Below, in pieces: positions 46,550 to 56,383 of a DNA stretch of 64,000 bases. Both the position numbers and the translations under genes were made by a program. The notes beneath the pieces were generated by a model. That model worked only from the letters and a program-made list of their open reading frames with translations, ran no database searches and was not told the DNA's origin. Numbering within the stretch: position 1 is the first letter of the stretch; each line of letters starts with the position of its first letter. This DNA comes from Microbacterium hominis (lineage in GTDB: Bacteria; Actinomycetota; Actinomycetes; Actinomycetales; Microbacteriaceae): the NCBI RefSeq assembly GCF_013282805.1, contig NZ_CP054038.1, forward strand, positions 682,001 through 746,000, written 5' to 3'.

Positions 46550-46588
46550 CAACCAGGACAATCAGGACAACCAGACGACGGAGTCGAC

Positions 46589-47605
46589 ATGGCGAGGATC
46601 AACGAGGTGGCCGAGGCCGCCGGCGTGTCGATCAGCACCGTCTCCTACGCACTGAGCGGCAAGCGGCCTGTCTCGCCGGCCACGCGCAAGCGCGTCGAAG
46701 ATGCCGTGCAGCGCCTGGGCTACAGCCCGAACGCGGGCGCCCGAATGCTCGCCGGACGCCGCACGAACATCTTCGCGCTCACCGAGCCGCTGCGCCGCGA
46801 CACGCACGCCCCCACCCACATGGCCTTCGTGCTCGCCACCGCGGTGGCCGCGCGCCGCCACGATTACGACATCCTGCTGCTCACCGACGAGCAGGCCCGC
46901 GCCGGTATGAGCCGGGTCGCCGCCAACGGGCTCGTCGACGCGATCCTCGTGCTCGATGTCGCCCCCGACGACGAGCGGGCCGCCCTGTCGCGACTCATCG
47001 CGACGCCGACCGTCTTCATCGGCGTTCCCGATGACCACGCCGGCCTCGTCTGCGTCGACCTCGATTTCGAGGCGGCGGCCGCGCTCGCCGTCGACCGTCT
47101 CGCCGACGCGGGCCACGCGCGCATCGGCCTGATCGGCCAGCACGCCGTCGCGTACGAGAAGTCGAACTTCCCTCCCCGCGTGAAGGCGGCGTTCGAGCGT
47201 CGCGCCGACGAGCGCGGCATCCACCATGACTTCCGCGTGAGCGGGCACGCCCAGCCCGATCTCGCCGTCGCCCGGCGCGCGGTGCGCGAGATGCTCGCCG
47301 ATGAGGTGACCGGCCTGGTGCTGCACTGCACCGAGGAGGAGCACGCCGCCGTGCTGCGCGAGCTCGCCGCACAGGGCCTCCGTGTGCCGGGCGACATCTC
47401 GGTCGTCGCCGTCGGAGCGAGCTTCGACACCGAGGCGCACGAGGTGCCGGTCGACACCGTTCCGCTCATCCCCGCCGCCTCGTGCGAGCGGGCCGTGACG
47501 CTCGCGCTGGAATGTCTCGGCGCTGAGCGTCCCGAGCCGGGCGTCCGGCTCATCGATCCCGTGTACCACGACCACGCTTCGGTCGCGCCCCCGCGGCGCC
47601 TCTGA
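46589..47605 (+). CDS. LacI-family transcriptional repressor
   Basis: The 338-residue product begins with the LacI helix-turn-helix (MARINEVAEAAGVSISTVSYALSGKRPVSPATRKRV written in part), followed by the hinge and a periplasmic-binding-protein-like sugar domain. ATG 46589 is chosen because the HTH starts there; the open frame upstream is not coding. The neighbours define its job: it precedes an ABC sugar transporter and two glycosidases, with matching palindromic operators at both transcription units. It likely represses them until an oligosaccharide, perhaps derived from xyloglucan or a beta-glucoside, binds. Confidence 0.92.
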   Translation: MARINEVAEAAGVSISTVSYALSGKRPVSPATRKRVEDAVQRLGYSPNAGARMLAGRRTNIFALTEPLRRDTHAPTHMAFVLATAVAARRHDYDILLLTDEQARAGMSRVAANGLVDAILVLDVAPDDERAALSRLIATPTVFIGVPDDHAGLVCVDLDFEAAAALAVDRLADAGHARIGLIGQHAVAYEKSNFPPRVKAAFERRADERGIHHDFRVSGHAQPDLAVARRAVREMLADEVTGLVLHCTEEEHAAVLRELAAQGLRVPGDISVVAVGASFDTEAHEVPVDTVPLIPAASCERAVTLALECLGAERPEPGVRLIDPVYHDHASVAPPRRL

Positions 47606-47642
47606 CGCCCACCGCCCCCGGGCGGCCTTCGCGCGACGTTCA

Positions 47643-47656
47643 TCGAAGCGCTTCGA
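47643..47656. promoter_or_regulatory. LacI-family operator before the sugar operon
   Basis: TCGAAGCGCTTCGA is a perfect 14-base palindrome 57 bases before the binding-protein start and the same core as the lacI operator. Confidence 0.8.
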
Positions 47657-47712
47657 CAACTTCACACGATCACACCCCGACCACCGCTGGTCACCGAGAA
47701 AGGATGCCGAAG

Positions 47713-49017
47713 ATGGCACGACACACCCCCCGCCGCACCCGCGTGCTCGCGGCTGCGAGCACCCTCACCGTCGCAGGCCTCGCCCTGGCCGGCTGCGCCG
47801 GCTCGAGCGCCGGCGAGAGCGACGACACGCTGACGCTCTGGCACTACGAGGGCGCGAACAGCGCCATGGGCATCGCCTGGGACGAGGCGATCCGCGTCTT
47901 CGAGGAGGAGACGGGCGCCACCGTCGAGTTCGAGGAGAAGAGCTTCGAGCAGATCCGCTCGACCGCCAGCCAGGTGCTCAACTCCGACGAGGCCCCCGAC
48001 CTCATGGAGTTCAACAAGGGCAACGCCACGGCCGGGCTCCTCGCCAGCCAGGGCCTGCTCACCGACATCAGCGACGCGGTCGACGAGTTCGGCTGGGACG
48101 ACATGCTCGCCCCGTCCCTGCAGACCACCGCGCGGTACGACGAAGACGGCGTCATGGGCTCGGGCGCCTGGTACGGCATCCCGAACTACGGCGAGTTCGT
48201 CACCGTGTACTACAACGAGGACGCCTTCGCCGAGGCGGGCCTGGAGATCCCGACCACCTACGACGAGTTCATCGACGTGCTCGACGCGTTCGTCGCGCAG
48301 GGGGTCACGCCGCTCGCCGAGGCGGGGCTGGAGTACCCGCTCGGCCAGCTCTGGTACCAGCTCGCCCTGAGCCAGGCCGACCGTCAGTTCGTGAACGACT
48401 ACCAGCTCTACGAGAACCCGGTGGACTGGACCGGTGACGAGATCACCTACGCCACCGAGACCCTGCTCGACTACGTCGACGCGGGCTACATCTCGTCCGA
48501 CGTGACGGGCCTGAAGGCCGAGGACGCCGGCGTGTCGTTCATCAACGGCTCGGCGCCGATCTTCATCTCGGGCAGCTGGTGGTACGGCCGCTTCGTCGAC
48601 GAGATCTCGGGCTTCGACTGGGGCCTGTTCCCCTTCCCGGACAGCGACCTGAGCCTGGGCTCGTCGGGCAACCTGTGGGTCGTGCCCGAGCGCGCCGGCG
48701 ACAAGGACCTCGCCTACGAGTTCATCGACATCACGATGCGCCCCGAGATCCAGGCGCTCATCGGCAACAACGGCGGCCTGCCGGTCGCCGCCGACGAGGC
48801 CGACATCACCGATGAGAAGAGCCTCGAGCTCATCCAGGCGTTCAACGCGGTCAACGAGAAGGACGGCCTGTCGTTCTACCCCGACTGGCCCACCCCCACC
48901 TTCTACGACACGATCGTCGCCGAGCTCCAGGAGCTCATCAACGGCACGAAGACGCCCGAAGAGGTCCAGCAGTCCCTCGGCGACGAGTACGACGCGTACG
49001 TCGACGACTTCCGCTGA
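47713..49017 (+). CDS. ABC transporter sugar-binding lipoprotein
   Basis: The 434-residue product has a lipoprotein signal (RTRVLAAASTLTVAGLALAGC) and a family 1 solute-binding fold: LTLWHYEGANSAMG near the start, NKGNATAGLLASQG, TVYYNEDAFAEAGLEIPTTY and VVPERAGDKDLAYEFI. It captures sugar outside the membrane for the two permeases that follow. ATG 47713 is preferred over ATG 47704 because AAAGG is about ten bases from it and almost touches the other. A hairpin follows the stop. No ATP-binding subunit is encoded; as in many actinobacteria a shared MsiK-type ATPase elsewhere probably serves. Confidence 0.92.
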   Translation: MARHTPRRTRVLAAASTLTVAGLALAGCAGSSAGESDDTLTLWHYEGANSAMGIAWDEAIRVFEEETGATVEFEEKSFEQIRSTASQVLNSDEAPDLMEFNKGNATAGLLASQGLLTDISDAVDEFGWDDMLAPSLQTTARYDEDGVMGSGAWYGIPNYGEFVTVYYNEDAFAEAGLEIPTTYDEFIDVLDAFVAQGVTPLAEAGLEYPLGQLWYQLALSQADRQFVNDYQLYENPVDWTGDEITYATETLLDYVDAGYISSDVTGLKAEDAGVSFINGSAPIFISGSWWYGRFVDEISGFDWGLFPFPDSDLSLGSSGNLWVVPERAGDKDLAYEFIDITMRPEIQALIGNNGGLPVAADEADITDEKSLELIQAFNAVNEKDGLSFYPDWPTPTFYDTIVAELQELINGTKTPEEVQQSLGDEYDAYVDDFR

Positions 49018-49026
49018 GTCGAAAGA

Positions 49027-49064
49027 GGTGGATGCCGCGCACGCCGCGCGGCGCGGCATCCACC
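49027..49064 (+). terminator. Intercistronic hairpin after the binding-protein gene
   Basis: GGTGGATGCCGCG and CGCGGCATCCACC form a perfect 13-base-pair stem nine bases after the stop. It may stop part of the transcripts or protect the 3-prime end so that the binding protein is made in excess over the permeases. Confidence 0.65.
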
Positions 49065-49108
49065 CTCCCTCTCACACACCCCGAAAGCCCACCGGTCAGG
49101 AGATCGAC

Positions 49109-50092
49109 ATGTCCGCCGTCCCGTTCGTGCGCGAAGCGAGAGCGAAGCGCGCGAAGCTCCCTCCCGAGGAGCCGCTCATCCCCGATCGCCGCAGCCGCGC
49201 CTCGCTCGGATACTGGCTCTACCTGGTTCCGGGCCTGCTGCTGCTGACGGTGGTCATCATCGTTCCGCTCGTGTGGAACGTCTACCTCAGCTTCACCGAG
49301 TGGCGCGGCATCCGCCCGCCCGTGTGGATCGGCCTCGAGAACTGGATCGAGCTGTTCGGTGATGCGAAGTTCTGGACCTCCTTCGCCAACAGCATCTGGA
49401 TGATCGTCGCCATGGTCATCGTGCCGACCGTGGTCGGCCTGATCCTCGCGGCCCTCCTGTTCGACGTCGTCGGCCGCAAGTTCGGCGGGAAGCTCGCGAG
49501 CTTCCTGCGCGCCACCTACTACCTGCCGCAGATCCTCCCCGTGGTCATCGCGGGCATCGTGATCGGCTGGATCCTGCGCCCGGGCGACGGCGCCCTGAAC
49601 GTGATCCTCACCAACATCGGGCTCGAGCAGCTCACCCACAACTGGCTCGGCAGCCCCGACACGGCCCTGGCGAGCATCATGGTCGTGCTCGTGTGGGTGC
49701 AGATCGGCTACCCGGTCGTCATCTTCATGGCCGCGCTGCAGCGCGTCGACCCCGAGCTCTACGAGGCGGCCGAGCTCGACGGCGCCAACTGGTTCCAGCG
49801 CTTCCGCGCGATCACGGTGAGTATCATCCGCCCCGAGATCTACGTCGTCACCCTCACCTGCACGATCGCCGCGCTCAAGGTCTTCGGCCCGGTGTACGTG
49901 CTCACCCGCGGCGGCCCCGGCACCTCGACGATCGTGCCGGCGTACTACGCGTACACCGAGTTCTTCCAGTCCCAGCAGGTCGGCTACGGCGCGACGATCG
50001 CGACGGCCCTGACGGTCGTCATCGCGATCGTGTCGGTGCTGTTCATCCGCGCGCAGAACGCCGCGGAGCGCAAGGAAAGGGCGGGTCTGTGA
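49109..50092 (+). CDS. ABC sugar transporter permease 1 (MalF-like)
   Basis: The 327-residue membrane protein has six helices starting WLYLVPGLLLLTVVIIVPLVW and the permease coupling loop EAAELDGANWFQRFRAI. A cytosolic basic N-terminus precedes helix 1. The ATG follows CAGGAG. It pairs with permease 2, whose start overlaps its stop (TGATG at 50090-50094). Together they move the sugar caught by the upstream lipoprotein. Confidence 0.93.
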   Translation: MSAVPFVREARAKRAKLPPEEPLIPDRRSRASLGYWLYLVPGLLLLTVVIIVPLVWNVYLSFTEWRGIRPPVWIGLENWIELFGDAKFWTSFANSIWMIVAMVIVPTVVGLILAALLFDVVGRKFGGKLASFLRATYYLPQILPVVIAGIVIGWILRPGDGALNVILTNIGLEQLTHNWLGSPDTALASIMVVLVWVQIGYPVVIFMAALQRVDPELYEAAELDGANWFQRFRAITVSIIRPEIYVVTLTCTIAALKVFGPVYVLTRGGPGTSTIVPAYYAYTEFFQSQQVGYGATIATALTVVIAIVSVLFIRAQNAAERKERAGL

Positions 50093-51012
50093 TGGTCACC
50101 CAGCTTCCCGCAGAGACCACGAGCACGCGCGCCCTCATCGCGAGCAAGCCGCGGGGGCTCGGAAAGCCGCGCCCGCGCGGCGGCATGAACAAGAAGAGCG
50201 GCGTCGACTGGCTGATGCTCGCGTTCGCGGTCGTCGCCGCGATCCTCATCATCGCGCCGTTCTATCTGATCCTCGTGAACTCGTTCAAGTCGCCCGCCGA
50301 CTACGCCAACAACGGCGTGCTCGGCCTTCCGACGACGCTGTACTTCGACGGCATCGTCGCCTTCTGGGAGCGCGTGCAGTTCCCCCGCGTGCTGTGGAAC
50401 TCGATCTTCATCTCCGGCACCGTCGCGGTGCTGGCGGTGCTGCTGTCGGTGCTGAACGCGTTCGCGATCGGCATCGGCCGCATCAAGGGCCGCTCCTGGA
50501 TCGTGCTGCTGTTCCTGCTGGCGAACCTGCTGCCGCAGGAGGGCCTGCTCTACCCGCTGTACTACATGTTCAAGTCGGTCGGGCTCTACGACAACGTGTG
50601 GTCGGTCATCATCATCTTCACGGTGATCCAGGCGGCCTTCGGAACCTACCTTCTGTCGGCGGTCTACGGCACGTTCCCCAAGGAGGTGCTCGAGGCGGCG
50701 GCGATCGACGGCGCGACGCGCTGGCAGATCCTGTGGCGGGTGATCTTCCCGATCAGCCGGCCCACCCTGTCGGTGCTGCTCGTGTTCTTCTTCATCTGGA
50801 CGTGGAACGAGTTCCTGATCCCGCTGACGTTCCTCGTCTCGAACGCGAATCAGACGGTTCCGGTGGCCATCAGCGTGCTGCAGGGCGATCGCCTCATGGA
50901 TGTCACGACCACGAGCGCCTCGGCCCTGCTGGGACTCATCCCCACCATCATCTTCTTCCTCATCTTCCAGCGCACGCTCGCGCGCGGCATCACGGCAGGA
51001 GCAGTCAAGTAA
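50092..51012 (+). CDS. ABC sugar transporter permease 2 (MalG-like)
   Basis: The 306-residue product has six helices starting LMLAFAVVAAILIIAPFYLIL and the coupling loop LEAAAIDGATRWQILWR. An in-frame GTG codon before the ATG is an alternative start. Its TAA overlaps the GH31 gene start (TAATG at 51010-51014), so transport and hydrolysis genes are translated together. Confidence 0.93.
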   Translation: MVTQLPAETTSTRALIASKPRGLGKPRPRGGMNKKSGVDWLMLAFAVVAAILIIAPFYLILVNSFKSPADYANNGVLGLPTTLYFDGIVAFWERVQFPRVLWNSIFISGTVAVLAVLLSVLNAFAIGIGRIKGRSWIVLLFLLANLLPQEGLLYPLYYMFKSVGLYDNVWSVIIIFTVIQAAFGTYLLSAVYGTFPKEVLEAAAIDGATRWQILWRVIFPISRPTLSVLLVFFFIWTWNEFLIPLTFLVSNANQTVPVAISVLQGDRLMDVTTTSASALLGLIPTIIFFLIFQRTLARGITAGAVK

Positions 51013-53243
51013 TGAAGTTCACCGACGGGTTCTGGCAGCTGCGTCCCGGCGTCACCGCGCTCTACGCGCAGGAGGCGTACGACATCTGGCAGACCGACAC
51101 CGCCGACGGCCCGGGGCTCGTGATCACCGCGCCGACGAAGGCCATCGCCGGTCGCGGCGACACGCTCAACCGCGCGGTCCTGACCACGACGATCTCCTCG
51201 CCCGCCGAGGGCGTGGTGCGCGTGCGCATCGCCCACCACGAGGGCGGGACGTGGCACGGCGGGTTCGCACTGCCGGGTGCGGCCGCCGCCGGGGAGGGCG
51301 CGGGCGCGGCATCCATCGAGGAGGGTGCGGGAGTGCTCGTCTCGGGGGCCCTCACCGCGCGGATCGCGCCCGGCGCACCGTGGAGCCTCGCGTTCGAGGT
51401 CGACGGCCGGCGTGTGACCGGCAGCGGACACAAGGCGCAGGGCTACGTGCAGCTGGGCTCGCAGGCCCAGGTCGATCCGGGCATCGTGGGCGCGGCGCCG
51501 GGGGCGGCGCTGGCCGACACATACCTGCACGAGCAGCTCGATCTCGGGGTCGGGGAGCTGATCTACGGACTCGGGGAGCGCTTCGGCCCGCTGGTCAAGA
51601 ACGGCCAGACCGTCGAGGTGTGGAACGCCGACGGCGGCACCTCGAGCGAGCAGGCGTACAAGAACGTGCCGTTCTACCTCTCCAGCGCCGGCTACGGCGT
51701 GCTCGTCAACGACCCCGGCCACGTGTCGTTCGAGGTGGGCAGCGAGTCCGTCGAGCGGGTGCAGTTCTCGGTGTCGGGGGAGGCGCTGGAGTATTTCGTG
51801 TTCGCCGGTCCCACCCCGAAGGACGTGCTGAACCGCTACACGGCGCTCACCGGCCGCCCGCCGGTGGTGCCGGCGTGGTCATACGGCCTGTGGCTGTCGA
51901 CGTCGTTCACCACGGACTACGACGAGCAGACCGTGACGTCGTTCATCGACGAGATGGCGGCCCGCGAGCTGCCGGTGTCGGTCTTCCACTTCGACTGCTT
52001 CTGGATGCGCGAGTTCAACTGGTGCGACTTCGAGTGGGATCCGCGCGTGTTCCCGGACCCCGACGGCATGCTCGCGCGGCTGCACGAGAAGGACCTGCGC
52101 GTGTGCGTGTGGATCAATCCGTACATCGGCCAGCGCTCGCCGCTGTTCGCCGAGGCGGCCGCGCAGGGCTTCCTGGTGACGCGCCCCGACGGCTCGGTGT
52201 GGCAGTGGGACCTGTGGCAGGCGGGCATGGGCCTGGTCGATTTCACGAACCCCGACGCGACCGCGTGGTATCAGTCGAAGCTGCGCGCGCTGGTCGACCA
52301 GGGCGTGGACTGCTTCAAGACCGACTTCGGCGAGCGGATCCCCACCGACGTCGTGTGGGCCGACGGCGCCGACCCCGAGCGCATGCACAACCTGTACACG
52401 CACCTCTACAACCGGGCCGTGCACGACGTGCTGGTCGACGCGCGGGGCGAGGGCGACGCGGTGCTGTTCGCCCGCTCGGCCACCGCCGGCGGCCAGTCGA
52501 TGCCGGTGCACTGGGGCGGCGATTCGACCTCGACGTTCGCGTCGATGGCCGAGACCCTCCGCGGCGGCCTGTCGCTCGCGTTGAGCGGCTTCGCGTACTG
52601 GTCGCATGACATCGGCGGCTTCGAGGGCACGCCGGATGCCGGCGTGTTCAAGCGCTGGACCGCCTTCGGCCTGCTCGGCTCGCACTCCCGCTTCCACGGC
52701 TCGCAGTCCTACCGGGTGCCGTGGCAGTTCGACGAGGAGGCCGTCGAGGTCACTCGCGTCTTCACCCGGCTGAAGATGCGGCTCATGCCGTACCTGTACC
52801 GACTGGGAATGGATGCCGCGGCCACCGGCGTGCCGGTGATGCGGCCGATGCAGCTCGAGTTCCCCGGCGACCCCGCGGTGGCCTACCTCGACCGGCAGTA
52901 CATGCTCGGCCCCGATCTGCTGGTCGCCCCGGTGTTCTCCGTCGACGGCGCGGTGGAGTTCTACCTGCCCGCGGGCACCTGGACGTCGCTGTTCACGGGC
53001 GAGGAGGTCGAAGGCGGCCGGTGGGTGCGCGAGACGCACGGCTTCGCGTCGCTGCCGCTCTACGCCCGCCCCGGCGCCGTGATCCCGTGGGGCGCCCGCG
53101 ACGACCGGCCCGACTACGACTACCTCGACGGCCTGCAGCTGCGGGTCTTCGGCGGCGGCACCGGCACGCGGGAGGTGGTCGTCACGACTCCCGACGGGCG
53201 CTCCGAGACGCGCACGGCCGACCTGTCGGCGGTCACCCGATGA
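51012..53243 (+). CDS. yicI: GH31 alpha-xylosidase (YicI-like)
   Basis: The 743-residue cytosolic glycoside hydrolase closely follows YicI in layout: [20 protein letters not shown] at the N-terminus, the nucleophile D438 in [22 protein letters not shown] after it, and the acid/base D504 in [10 protein letters not shown]. YicI-type enzymes cut alpha-xylosyl ends such as isoprimeverose from xyloglucan oligosaccharides. Position between ABC permeases and a GH1 beta-glucosidase fits intracellular breakdown of an imported oligosaccharide with alpha-xylose side groups on a beta-glucan chain. Other alpha-glucosidase activity cannot be excluded. Confidence 0.92.
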   Translation: MKFTDGFWQLRPGVTALYAQEAYDIWQTDTADGPGLVITAPTKAIAGRGDTLNRAVLTTTISSPAEGVVRVRIAHHEGGTWHGGFALPGAAAAGEGAGAASIEEGAGVLVSGALTARIAPGAPWSLAFEVDGRRVTGSGHKAQGYVQLGSQAQVDPGIVGAAPGAALADTYLHEQLDLGVGELIYGLGERFGPLVKNGQTVEVWNADGGTSSEQAYKNVPFYLSSAGYGVLVNDPGHVSFEVGSESVERVQFSVSGEALEYFVFAGPTPKDVLNRYTALTGRPPVVPAWSYGLWLSTSFTTDYDEQTVTSFIDEMAARELPVSVFHFDCFWMREFNWCDFEWDPRVFPDPDGMLARLHEKDLRVCVWINPYIGQRSPLFAEAAAQGFLVTRPDGSVWQWDLWQAGMGLVDFTNPDATAWYQSKLRALVDQGVDCFKTDFGERIPTDVVWADGADPERMHNLYTHLYNRAVHDVLVDARGEGDAVLFARSATAGGQSMPVHWGGDSTSTFASMAETLRGGLSLALSGFAYWSHDIGGFEGTPDAGVFKRWTAFGLLGSHSRFHGSQSYRVPWQFDEEAVEVTRVFTRLKMRLMPYLYRLGMDAAATGVPVMRPMQLEFPGDPAVAYLDRQYMLGPDLLVAPVFSVDGAVEFYLPAGTWTSLFTGEEVEGGRWVRETHGFASLPLYARPGAVIPWGARDDRPDYDYLDGLQLRVFGGGTGTREVVVTTPDGRSETRTADLSAVTR

Positions 53244-54664
53244 CCGGCTCTCCCGACTACCGGGATTCCGGACTCGTCTTCCCGCCCGGATTCACGTTCG
53301 GCTCGGCGACGGCGGCGTACCAGGTCGAGGGTGCCTTCGATGCGGACGGGCGCGGCCCGTCGATCTGGGACACGTTCTCCAAGACGCCGGGGAAGGTGTG
53401 GAACGGCGACACCGGAGATGTCGCGTGCGACCACTTCCACCGGTGGGAGGGCGACCTCGATCTCATGGCCGAGCTCGGGCTCGACGCGTATCGGTTCTCG
53501 ATCGCGTGGCCGCGCATCCAGCCGACCGGCACGGGGGCCCCGAACCAGGCGGGCATCGACTTCTACTCGCGGCTGGTCGACGGGCTCCTCGAGCGCGGCA
53601 TCCGGCCCGTCGCCACGCTCTACCACTGGGACCTGCCGCAGGCGCTGGAGGATGCCGGCGGCTGGCCGGCGCGGGCGACGGCGGATGCGTTCGAGGAGTA
53701 CGCCGCGATCATGGGCGCCGCCCTCGGCGACCGCGTGCACACGTGGACCACTCTCAACGAGCCATGGTGCTCGGCGTATCTCGGCTACGGCCAGGGCGGC
53801 CACGCTCCCGGCCGGCACGAGCCGGCCGCAGCGCTGGCGGCGGTGCACCACCTGAACCTCGCGCACGGCCGCGCGGTGCAGGCGCTGCGAGAGACCTCGA
53901 CGGGGGATCCGGACTACTCGCTCACGCTGAACTTCCACGTGCTGCGCGGGGTCGGCGACGGTGCGGGCGAAGCGATGCGGCGCATCGACGCCCTCGCGAA
54001 CCGGGCGTTCACGCATCCGGTGCTGAAGGGGGAGTACCCGGCCGACCTGCTGGCCGACACCGCGGCGGTGACGGACTGGTCGTTCGTGCACGAGGGCGAC
54101 CTGGCGGCGATCCATCAGCCGCTCGATGTGCTCGGGGTGAACTATTACTCCACCGCGACCGTGCGCCTGTGGGACGGCGTCTCGCCGAAGCAGATGAACG
54201 ACGGCCACAAGGGCGCCGCGGGCGGGACCGCGTGGCCGGGCAGCGATCAGCTCGTCGAGTTCGTGGAGCAGCCGGGACCGTACACCGCCATGGGGTGGAA
54301 CATCGCGCCCGAGGGGCTGGAGGAGCTGCTCGTCGGGCTGTCGGGGGAGTTCCCCGGCCAGCCGCTCATGGTCACCGAGAACGGTGCGGCGTTCGACGAC
54401 GTCGTGGCCGCCGACGGCTCGGTGCCCGACCCCGAGCGGCTCGACTACCTGCGCCGGCACTTCACCGCCGCCCACCGGGCGATGGAGCGCGGGGTCGACC
54501 TGCGCGGCTACTTCGTGTGGTCGCTGCTGGACAACTTCGAGTGGGGATACGGGTACGCCAAGAGGTTCGGGATCGTGCGGGTCGACTTCGACACGCTCGA
54601 GCGCACCGTGAAGGACAGCGGCCGCTGGTACGCGGCGCTCGCCGCCACCGGGACGATGCCCTGA
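53240..54664 (+). CDS. GH1 beta-glucosidase
   Basis: The 474-residue product has the GH1 fold: [15 protein letters not shown] near the start, acid/base E174 in TLNEPW, nucleophile E380 in VTENGA and the end signature [16 protein letters not shown]. No signal peptide is visible, so it acts in the cytoplasm on imported beta-linked disaccharides. It overlaps the GH31 gene by ATGA and ends the sugar operon. Together the pair could strip xylose then glucose from the same oligomer. Confidence 0.95.
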   Translation: MTGSPDYRDSGLVFPPGFTFGSATAAYQVEGAFDADGRGPSIWDTFSKTPGKVWNGDTGDVACDHFHRWEGDLDLMAELGLDAYRFSIAWPRIQPTGTGAPNQAGIDFYSRLVDGLLERGIRPVATLYHWDLPQALEDAGGWPARATADAFEEYAAIMGAALGDRVHTWTTLNEPWCSAYLGYGQGGHAPGRHEPAAALAAVHHLNLAHGRAVQALRETSTGDPDYSLTLNFHVLRGVGDGAGEAMRRIDALANRAFTHPVLKGEYPADLLADTAAVTDWSFVHEGDLAAIHQPLDVLGVNYYSTATVRLWDGVSPKQMNDGHKGAAGGTAWPGSDQLVEFVEQPGPYTAMGWNIAPEGLEELLVGLSGEFPGQPLMVTENGAAFDDVVAADGSVPDPERLDYLRRHFTAAHRAMERGVDLRGYFVWSLLDNFEWGYGYAKRFGIVRVDFDTLERTVKDSGRWYAALAATGTMP

Positions 54665-54762
54665 CCCGTTCGCCGTGAGCCGGCCGTGGGTCGGCGGAGC
54701 GTTCGCTGTGACACGCGGGCCCGCCGACCCTCCGCCCCTCCGGGCGGGCGTACCGTGAACGG

Positions 54763-55083
54763 GTGAGTCAACTGAGCTTTGCGAACGAACCCGACGCTTC
54801 GCGCTACACGCTCCGCCGCGGCGATGACCTCGTGAGCGTGCTCGACTATCGCGACGACGGCCGCACGGTGGCCATGACGCGCGCCTACACGGTGCCGACC
54901 TTCCGTGGCCACGGCTACGCCGGTGAGGTGGTGGAGCGCGCGGTCGCCGAGATCGAGCGTCGCGGCGACCGGCGGGTGATCCCGGTGTGCTGGTACGTGG
55001 CGGACTGGTTCGCCGCCCATCCCGAGCGCGGCGCCGTGCTGCGCGAACCTCCGTCCGGTGGAGCGCGGCGCGCGGCATCCTGA
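54763..55083 (+). CDS. Small GNAT-type acetyltransferase
   Basis: The 106-residue product has a shortened N-acetyltransferase fold with the acetyl-CoA loop FRGHGYAGEVVERA and a downstream CWYVADWFAAHPE, as in the YjdJ-like subgroup. The substrate is unknown. The GTG start is set by TACCGT lying exactly six bases upstream, pointing to a leaderless transcript. Confidence 0.82.
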   Translation: MSQLSFANEPDASRYTLRRGDDLVSVLDYRDDGRTVAMTRAYTVPTFRGHGYAGEVVERAVAEIERRGDRRVIPVCWYVADWFAAHPERGAVLREPPSGGARRAAS

Positions 55084-55194
55084 CCCCCGCTCCGGCCGCT
55101 GTCAACCCCGTTCCCGGCTGCCGCGCGATGGGCGACGCTGGTCTCGGGTGATCTGCGGGACTCGCGGATCATCCGCTCGACGAGAGGAGCCGTG

Positions 55195-55538
55195 ATGAGC
55201 ACGCCCGACCAGACCACCCGAGCAGCGACCACTTCGGGCAGGACGAGGGACGCGAGACCCTCACGGCCGGCCAGGCCCAGCGCGAGGACGGGGGCCTGGG
55301 CGAGAACGGCGAGCAGCGCCTGCCGGCGATGGCGCAGAACGACGCGTCGTCGCTCGAGAAGCTCGCGGGCCTCGTCGCGCAGACCCGCTCGGACGTCGGC
55401 GCCGAATCCCTCGATCAGATCCGGCACGTGCTGGGGCAGCGCCTCGAGCAGACCGGCATCGAGCTGCCCGACCACGTCGTCGACGAGCTGGCGCGGCAGA
55501 TCCACAGCGGAGATCCGGCCGCCCCCGCGACCTCCTGA
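55195..55538 (+). CDS. Small hydrophilic protein of unknown function, broken by one missing base
   Basis: The ATG at 55195 follows AGAGGAG. The first codons (MSTPDQTT) and the body lie in different frames. One C added to the triple at 55217-55219 gives a continuous 114-residue product with SDHFGQDEGRETL near the start and the conserved-looking end SLDQIRHVLGQRLEQTGIEL. The last 70 residues alone can be read from an internal ATG at 55329. No family recognised; it has no membrane segment. Confidence 0.65.
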
Positions 55539-55560
55539 CCGCCGGTCGTACGATGGGCGC

Positions 55561-55995
55561 ATGGAGCGGTCCGCCACCTCTGTCGACGACTACCTCGCCG
55601 CCCTCGACGATCCTCGCCGCGATCAGCTCGCGCGCCTGGACGCGCTGATCCGCGAGAGGATGCCGGCCGCGGCGCGTGTGCTGTGGACCGGCGTCTTCTG
55701 GGGCGGCACCGACCAGGAGATCATCGGCTACGGGGACTGGTCGTACAGCCGCTCCGACGGCACGCCCGTCGAGTGGTTCCGCGTGGGCGCCGCCCTGCAG
55801 AAGAACCACGTGAGCGTCTACCTCAACGCGACCGAGGACGGGCAGTACCTCGCCAAGAAGTACGGCGCCGGCCTCGGCCGTGTGAAGGTCGGCTCGGCTG
55901 CGGTCTCGTTCCCGTCGCTCGACCGCATCGACCTCGACGAGCTCGGACGCCTGGTCGCACTGGCCGCGACCGCGGGCGACGACGGAGCCGTCTGA
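55561..55995 (+). CDS. DUF1801 domain protein
   Basis: The 144-residue product follows the DUF1801 pattern (DYLAALDDPRRDQLARLDAL, WGGTDQEIIGYGDWSYS, HVSVYLNATEDG). These small proteins adopt a YdhG-like fold with unknown function. TACGAT lies exactly six bases before the ATG, suggesting leaderless transcription. A 13-base minisatellite starts nine bases after the stop. Confidence 0.83.
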   Translation: MERSATSVDDYLAALDDPRRDQLARLDALIRERMPAAARVLWTGVFWGGTDQEIIGYGDWSYSRSDGTPVEWFRVGAALQKNHVSVYLNATEDGQYLAKKYGAGLGRVKVGSAAVSFPSLDRIDLDELGRLVALAATAGDDGAV

Positions 55996-56003
55996 GGCGG
56001 CCC

Positions 56004-56310
56004 GTCGGGCGGTGCTGTCGGGCGGTGCTGTCGGGCGGTGCTGTCGGGCGGTGCTGTCGGGCGGTGCTGTCGGTGCTGTCGGGTGCTGTCGGGCGGTGCT
56101 GTCGGGCGGTGCTGTCGGGCGGTGCTGTCGGGCGGTGCTGTCGGGCGGTGCTGTCGGTGCTGCGGGCGGTGCTGGGCGGTGCGGGCGGTGCTGTCGGGCG
56201 GTGCGGGCGGTGCTGTCGGGCGGTGCTGCTGTCGGGCGGTGCTGTCGGGCGGTGCTGTCGGGCGGTGCTGTCGGGCGGTGCTGTCGGGCGGTGCTGTCGG
56301 GCGGTGCTGT
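56004..56310. repeat. 13-base minisatellite (GTCGGGCGGTGCT), about 23 units
   Basis: Near-perfect tandem copies of GTCGGGCGGTGCT fill 307 bases, with a few shortened units such as GTCGGTGCT near 56070 and 56155. Each unit carries GGG and GG tracts on the plus strand. Because 13 is not a multiple of three, every frame stays open and reads a Gly/Cys/Arg repeat, but there is no start context. It lies between the DUF1801 gene and the small minus-strand gene; the rest of the gap to 56383 is GC-rich without features. Confidence 0.9.
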
Positions 56311-56383
56311 GACGTCAGGCCGCGGTCGGCGCCGGGGCGTCAGGCCGAGGGTGGCGGTGCGTTCTCAGGCGGCGCCCCGGGCG

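Larger units (their letters stand above)
45974..46588. other. 615-base non-coding region between the winged-helix gene and lacI
   Basis: This gap has lower GC content than its surroundings. It holds a minus-strand promoter (46300-46329), a plus-strand promoter (46489-46518), a LacI operator (46524-46549) and a GCCCCT/AGGGGC hairpin (46049-46068) within the leader of the winged-helix gene. Short open frames on the plus strand here (up to 100 codons) have Arg-rich, unlikely products and no ribosome site, so I call no gene. Confidence 0.6.

Noticed and set aside
56004..56310. Gly/Cys/Arg-repeat protein encoded by the minisatellite
   Set aside because: All frames are open because 13 is not divisible by three; there is no start context and the reading merely cycles through the repeat.
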